A stretch of DNA of 8,268 nucleotides from contig DATBMY010000507.1 of NCBI GenBank assembly GCA_036554605.1, positions 1 through 8,268 of the forward strand. The letters run 5' to 3'. The notes beneath the pieces were generated by a model that was given only the letters and a program-made list of their open reading frames with translations, was not told the DNA's origin and searched no databases. This document shows positions 6,601 to 8,268 of this stretch, one piece after another. A program made the translations under genes and the position numbers. The first letter of the stretch is position 1; every line of letters begins with the position of its first letter. This DNA is from DATBMY01 sp036554605. Lineage in GTDB: Bacteria > Acidobacteriota > Blastocatellia > UBA7656.

Positions 6601-7061
6601 TGCTAATGGTGATAGACGCTTGCAACAGCGGCCAGGCATTGGAGACCGAGGAGCGGCGGCGCGGCCCTATGAACTCGAAAGGGCTGGCGCAGCTGGCATA
6701 CGAAAAGGGGATATACATTCTCACGGCGGCGCAAGGTCATCAGGAAGCGTTGGAGGCTGCCGAATTAGGGCATGGGTATTTGACCTATGCTCTGGTTGAG
6801 GAAGGGCTGAAGAAAGCCGCGGCCGATACAGCGCCGAGAGATCAGGTGATCGCGGTTCGCGAATGGCTAGACTATGCGGTGGGACGGGTGCCGCAGATGC
6901 AAGCGGCGGCATTACAGGCGCGGGCGTTAAAGGTCGTACAGGGCAAAGGGACCGTTTCCGATACTTCGAATCTAAATGTACAGCGCCCGCGAGTCTTTTA
7001 CCGGCGCGAGGTAGAGGCTCAGCCGTTGATCGTAGAGAGGATTGGCGGAAAGACTAGATGA
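3621..7061 (+). CDS. Secreted WD40-repeat caspase-like protease (peptidase C14 family)
   Basis: This 1146-residue protein begins with a Sec signal peptide (hydrophobic core about 9-26, cleavage likely after AYGA). A Lys/Pro/Arg-rich linker (about 28-52) follows. Residues 64-650 hold fourteen WD40 repeats of about 42 residues, most with the FSPDGK...SAS.DKTVKLWD...TG...L.GH pattern. That number makes two seven-bladed propellers, usually protein-binding platforms. Blade 7 (317-357) is degenerate. A conserved connector (WLVITPEGLFDGSPEGW, 656-672) and a beta-sandwich-like region (about 727-830) lead to a caspase-like domain from 838. It contains AYVLIVGVNEY, then YFAGHGT with His940, then VIDACNSG with Cys1001, and the small-subunit-like GHGYLTYALVEEG. 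The His/Cys dyad is intact. The Asp in DAC resembles metacaspases and orthocaspases, which cut after Arg or Lys, so similar specificity is inferred. Export implies action in the periplasm or outside, unusual for a caspase relative. It is alone on its strand up to the kinase, and a CRP-like site lies upstream. Confidence 0.93.
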   Translation: MYKILSIRAILSLAIILSLLIPCAAYGAQRPQSKKPAPRQSRKPVSKKPAKPVIKPELVIQSGHAGNIRAVAFSPDGKLMASASSDKTVRVWDTLSSRLLRVLDAHWDSVTSIAFSPDGKTIISGSLDKNIAVCDVKTGRLIRTLADHADEVNSVAYSPDGKTIASASRDETINLWDSATGEVIHTIEGAASDVRAVAFSPDGSTLASAGADKMVRLWRVSDGTAVHALQGHSAAVRCVGFSPDGQTVVSGGDDKMIMLWSAASGASIRTLAGHQGIITSTLFTQDGKTIYSASQDKSIRVWDVQSGKVARVIEAASDPVASIALSGDGSIVAAASIVKMYLFSGDTGKWVRTIESGLSAVRCVGFSPDGKMMASAAVNSIKLWDRNSGALVDTLNGHSSQVNAISFSRDGKLLASASADKTIKLWDLASGRQIRTLSGHLANVPALAFSPDGKFIASGSIDKTVKLWDVETGRTLQTFEGHYSLISAVAFAPGGKLLASGSYDNNIKLWDLDGGKLISTLTGHTSEITGVVFSPDGSLLATSGRDKSVRLWNPQTGQAVRALEGHTSDVLAVAFSPDGKTILSAGYDKTLKLWDPQTGKAIRNLEGHSGPVLSIAFSADGKFIVSGSEDASTKIWSPVTGQPLGTLLGFDNTGEWLVITPEGLFDGSPEGWKSILWRFAANTFDVAPVEVFFNEFYYPALLADLLAGKKLALAQNIAQVDRRQPRIKLAIVDDGQASGQPIASRQVKIRVEVTEAPPDAGHPAGSGARDVRLFRNGSLIKVWRGDVLKTQPNITLEETVSIVAGENRLTAYAFNKENIKSADETLLLRGNPSLRRKGTAYVLIVGVNEYANTEYNLKYAVADAQTFGDTFKQTQTKLGNFSRIEVIPLFNQQATRANILAALGRLSGKVDETQANLPAVLNEIKPSQPEDAVIVYFAGHGTAQKARFYLIPHDLGYEGPINRLDEKGLEKLLAHSISDQELEQAFEHIDAGDLLMVIDACNSGQALETEERRRGPMNSKGLAQLAYEKGIYILTAAQGHQEALEAAELGHGYLTYALVEEGLKKAAADTAPRDQVIAVREWLDYAVGRVPQMQAAALQARALKVVQGKGTVSDTSNLNVQRPRVFYRREVEAQPLIVERIGGKTR
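4323..4354 (+). repeat. 32-base exact repeat in WD40 blade 5 (second copy 4698-4729)
   Basis: The stretch encoding AVRCVGFSPDG in blade 5 is identical base for base over 32 positions to the same part of blade 8 at 4698-4729, 375 bases later (125 codons, three blades). Other blades encode similar peptides with different codons. This points to recent duplication or gene conversion inside the gene. Confidence 0.85.
4698..4729 (+). repeat. 32-base exact repeat in WD40 blade 8 (first copy 4323-4354)
   Basis: Second copy of the repeat. Identity ends exactly at both sides, with a different base at 4697 versus 4322 and at 4730 versus 4355. It lies in the first blade of the second propeller. Confidence 0.85.
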
Positions 7062-7158
7062 GCGTTCGAGTCATCTGATATTGCTGCGATCAACCGGGCA
7101 GTAAAGAGTCAGGCGATGGCCAATGGTAGTCTCCTGAAGTAGTGTTGTTGGGCAAAAA

Positions 7159-7312
7159 GCAGGGGCCGACCCACTCACTTCGCTCATAGGTACCCCGGTC
7201 CCTGCCCGGATCACCCTTCGGGCGATCATGCCACTTATGAAAGCGAATTGCTTTTAGACCAACTCTATCCGGCGCTCTCGCGCCGCCGGGCTGGGACAAG
7301 CCCTGCCCCTAC
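7159..7312. repeat. MITE-like GC-rich dispersed-repeat candidate
   Basis: A 154-base block starts with GCAGGGGCCG and ends with the inverted CCTGCCCCTAC. The terminal ten bases match as imperfect inverted repeats at eight positions. Inside are two hairpins: GATCaCCC/GGGcGATC around TTC (7209-7227) and GGCGC/GCGCC with a TCTC loop (7271-7284). It has no coding sense and no clear target-site duplication. Blocks of the type GTAGGGGC...GCCCCTGC are known as dispersed intergenic repeats in several GC-rich phyla; whether this one is dispersed here cannot be seen from one copy. Confidence 0.4.
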
Positions 7313-7364
7313 GATCAATCCTCCTTACGTTGCGCACAGTAGCAAGGTGTGATAAGAAAGCGCC

Positions 7365-7385
7365 AATATGGGGCTCCCCCATATT
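7365..7385. repeat. Perfect 9-base stem-loop
   Basis: Arms AATATGGGG (7365-7373) and CCCCATATT (7377-7385) are exact reverse complements with a CTC loop. No T-run follows on either strand. It lies about 160 bases upstream of the kinase start and 300 after the caspase stop. It may stabilise an mRNA end or be a protein-binding site. Confidence 0.6.
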
Positions 7386-7469
7386 AGCGGGATGTCGTTT
7401 CGAATGGAATAGGATGAACTGCTTAATCCAGTAAGCGTAAGCCTCTTCCGTGCGAATGCTGTAATGGCG

Positions 7470-7491
7470 GGTGCGTATAAGTTAACGCACC
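7470..7491. repeat. 7-base stem-loop upstream of the kinase gene
   Basis: GGTGCGT (7470-7476) and ACGCACC (7485-7491) pair around an 8-base AT-rich loop. It stands about 50 bases before the kinase start and just upstream of a possible -10 box (TATAAA, 7512-7517), so it may be an operator or a leader structure. Confidence 0.45.
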
Positions 7492-7511
7492 TGGTCGAGT
7501 AGCCTGGCCAA

Positions 7512-7517
7512 TATAAA
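7512..7517 (+). promoter_or_regulatory. Candidate -10 box of the kinase gene
   Basis: TATAAA 25 bases before the kinase ATG. No matching -35 box is found at 16-18 bases, so this is a weak call. Confidence 0.25.
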
Positions 7518-7542
7518 CCCCGTGATGTAAAGACCCAGTTCT

Positions 7543-8268
7543 ATGTTTAATCCAAGTGACCAGATTGGACCCTACACCCTCATACGCGAGCTTGGAAACG
7601 GAGCGTTTGGGGTTGTGTGGTTAGCCGAGCGGCGAAGCCCTATTACTACAACCAAGGTTGCTCTGAAAATGTCACTGGGTAACGTGGTCGACCTTAGCGC
7701 AATAAGACAGGAGGCTGAGTTATGGGTACAAGCAAGTGGCCATCCGAATGTTTTGCCCATAATTGAGGCCGACATTTACAGCGGGCAGGTTGTCATAGCA
7801 AGTGAGTATGCCCCGGATGGTTCATTAGATTCATGGCTAAAGCGATATGGTGGCAAAGCACCGTCCCTTGAATCCGCAGTAGAGATAGCCTCCGGTATTT
7901 TGGCAGGATTGGAGCATCTTCATGCACAACATATTATCCATCGGGACTTAAAGCCGGCCAATATTCTCCTTCAGGGAGGAACTCCTCGAATTGCCGATTT
8001 CGGCATTTCCCGTGCATTAAGATCAACAAGCCATAGCAACATCGCAGCTGGTACACCCGCATACATGGCCCCGGAGGCTTTTGAGGGGAAACGCTCCCTG
8101 CAAACCGATATATGGTCGGCTGGGGTAATACTCTACCAATTGTTTTCTGGTAGTCTGCCTTTTCAGGGAAGTGATATAGCCTCGTTGATGGCTGACATCG
8201 TCACTCACGAACCAAGGCCACTTCCGTCCACCGTGCCGGGACAGTTACAAGAGATTGTCGGACAGTTC
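7543..8268 (+). CDS. Ser/Thr protein kinase, Hanks type (partial, C-terminus beyond the window)
   Basis: The first 242 residues are seen, and they cover most of a eukaryotic-like kinase domain that phosphorylates Ser or Thr with ATP. Motifs in order are the glycine loop GNGAFGVV (18-25), VALK with the ATP-anchoring Lys42, the helix C acid Glu57 or Glu59, the catalytic loop HRDLKPAN (133-140, Asp135 and Asn140), DFG (152-154) with metal-binding Asp152, GTPAYMAPE (170-178), and DIWSAGVILYQL (189-200). All catalytic residues are present and the Arg before Asp135 marks an RD kinase, usually activated by activation-loop phosphorylation. There is no N-terminal signal or membrane segment. Any sensor or transmembrane part would lie past the right edge. 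The ATG at 7543 is the first start after an in-frame stop at 7528-7530, but no good ribosome site precedes it, suggesting weak or leaderless-like translation. Codons end in A or T more often than in the caspase gene, which may hint at a different origin. Confidence 0.95.
   Translation, partial: MFNPSDQIGPYTLIRELGNGAFGVVWLAERRSPITTTKVALKMSLGNVVDLSAIRQEAELWVQASGHPNVLPIIEADIYSGQVVIASEYAPDGSLDSWLKRYGGKAPSLESAVEIASGILAGLEHLHAQHIIHRDLKPANILLQGGTPRIADFGISRALRSTSHSNIAAGTPAYMAPEAFEGKRSLQTDIWSAGVILYQLFSGSLPFQGSDIASLMADIVTHEPRPLPSTVPGQLQEIVGQF

Larger units (their letters stand above)
7062..7542. other. 481-base intergenic region between the WD40-caspase and kinase genes
   Basis: No convincing coding sequence is seen. 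A minus-strand open frame (7299-7090) runs through the repeat-like block and encodes a Gly/Pro/Arg-rich peptide without family features. There is no classical terminator directly after the caspase stop at 7061. The region holds a GC-rich, MITE-like block (7159-7312), a perfect 9-base hairpin (7365-7385) and a 7-base hairpin (7470-7491). Its length and structures suggest that the kinase is transcribed on its own. Confidence 0.7.

Noticed and set aside
7090..7299. Minus-strand open frame in the gap after the caspase gene
   Set aside because: It runs through a GC-rich repeat-like block, with a low-complexity Gly/Pro/Arg peptide and no ribosome site.
7470..7491. Integron attC site
   Set aside because: GTTAAC is present, but the paired core and inverse-core sites of an attC are missing and there is no integrase or cassette structure.

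Overview
The window reads as chromosomal DNA of a GC-rich, Gram-negative-type bacterium. An acidobacterium, perhaps of the Blastocatellia, is my best guess. It rests on a lipoprotein with an Asn-Ala repeat linker, a secreted WD40-caspase fusion, a Hanks-type kinase, and a GC-rich dispersed-repeat-like intergenic block. This is inference from style; there is no rRNA or marker gene to confirm it.

Layout. The left part (1-3385) is carried entirely on the minus strand. Read in transcription order it holds a lipoprotein with a beta/gamma-crystallin-like domain (3385-2804), an unrecognised 140-residue protein (2547-2125), an unrecognised 154-residue protein (2059-1595), a small membrane-anchored zinc-ribbon-like protein (1434-1093), and an ATP-grasp ligase that runs off the left edge (855-1). 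The gaps between these genes are 65-256 bases, so they form a loose co-directional cluster rather than a tight operon. Three of the four small proteins carry the same Cys-Gly-Asp-Cys motif.

A 235-base divergent region (3386-3620) separates this cluster from the plus-strand genes. It contains a perfect CRP-family operator (TGTGA-N6-TCACA), a strong 8-bp hairpin and plausible promoters facing both ways. The right part holds one very large gene (3621-7061): a signal peptide, a basic linker, fourteen WD40 repeats (two seven-bladed propellers), a beta-rich linker and a caspase-like (peptidase C14) domain with an intact His/Cys dyad. After a 481-base non-coding stretch, which includes a 154-base MITE-like block and several hairpins, a Ser/Thr protein kinase starts at 7543 and runs off the right edge.

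Possible joint role (inference). The WD40-caspase is predicted to be exported. The lipoprotein and the small anchored protein also look envelope-associated. The CRP-like site lies between the two divergent units and could co-regulate them. The kinase is cytosolic in the part seen, so a direct link with the caspase is only suggested by proximity.
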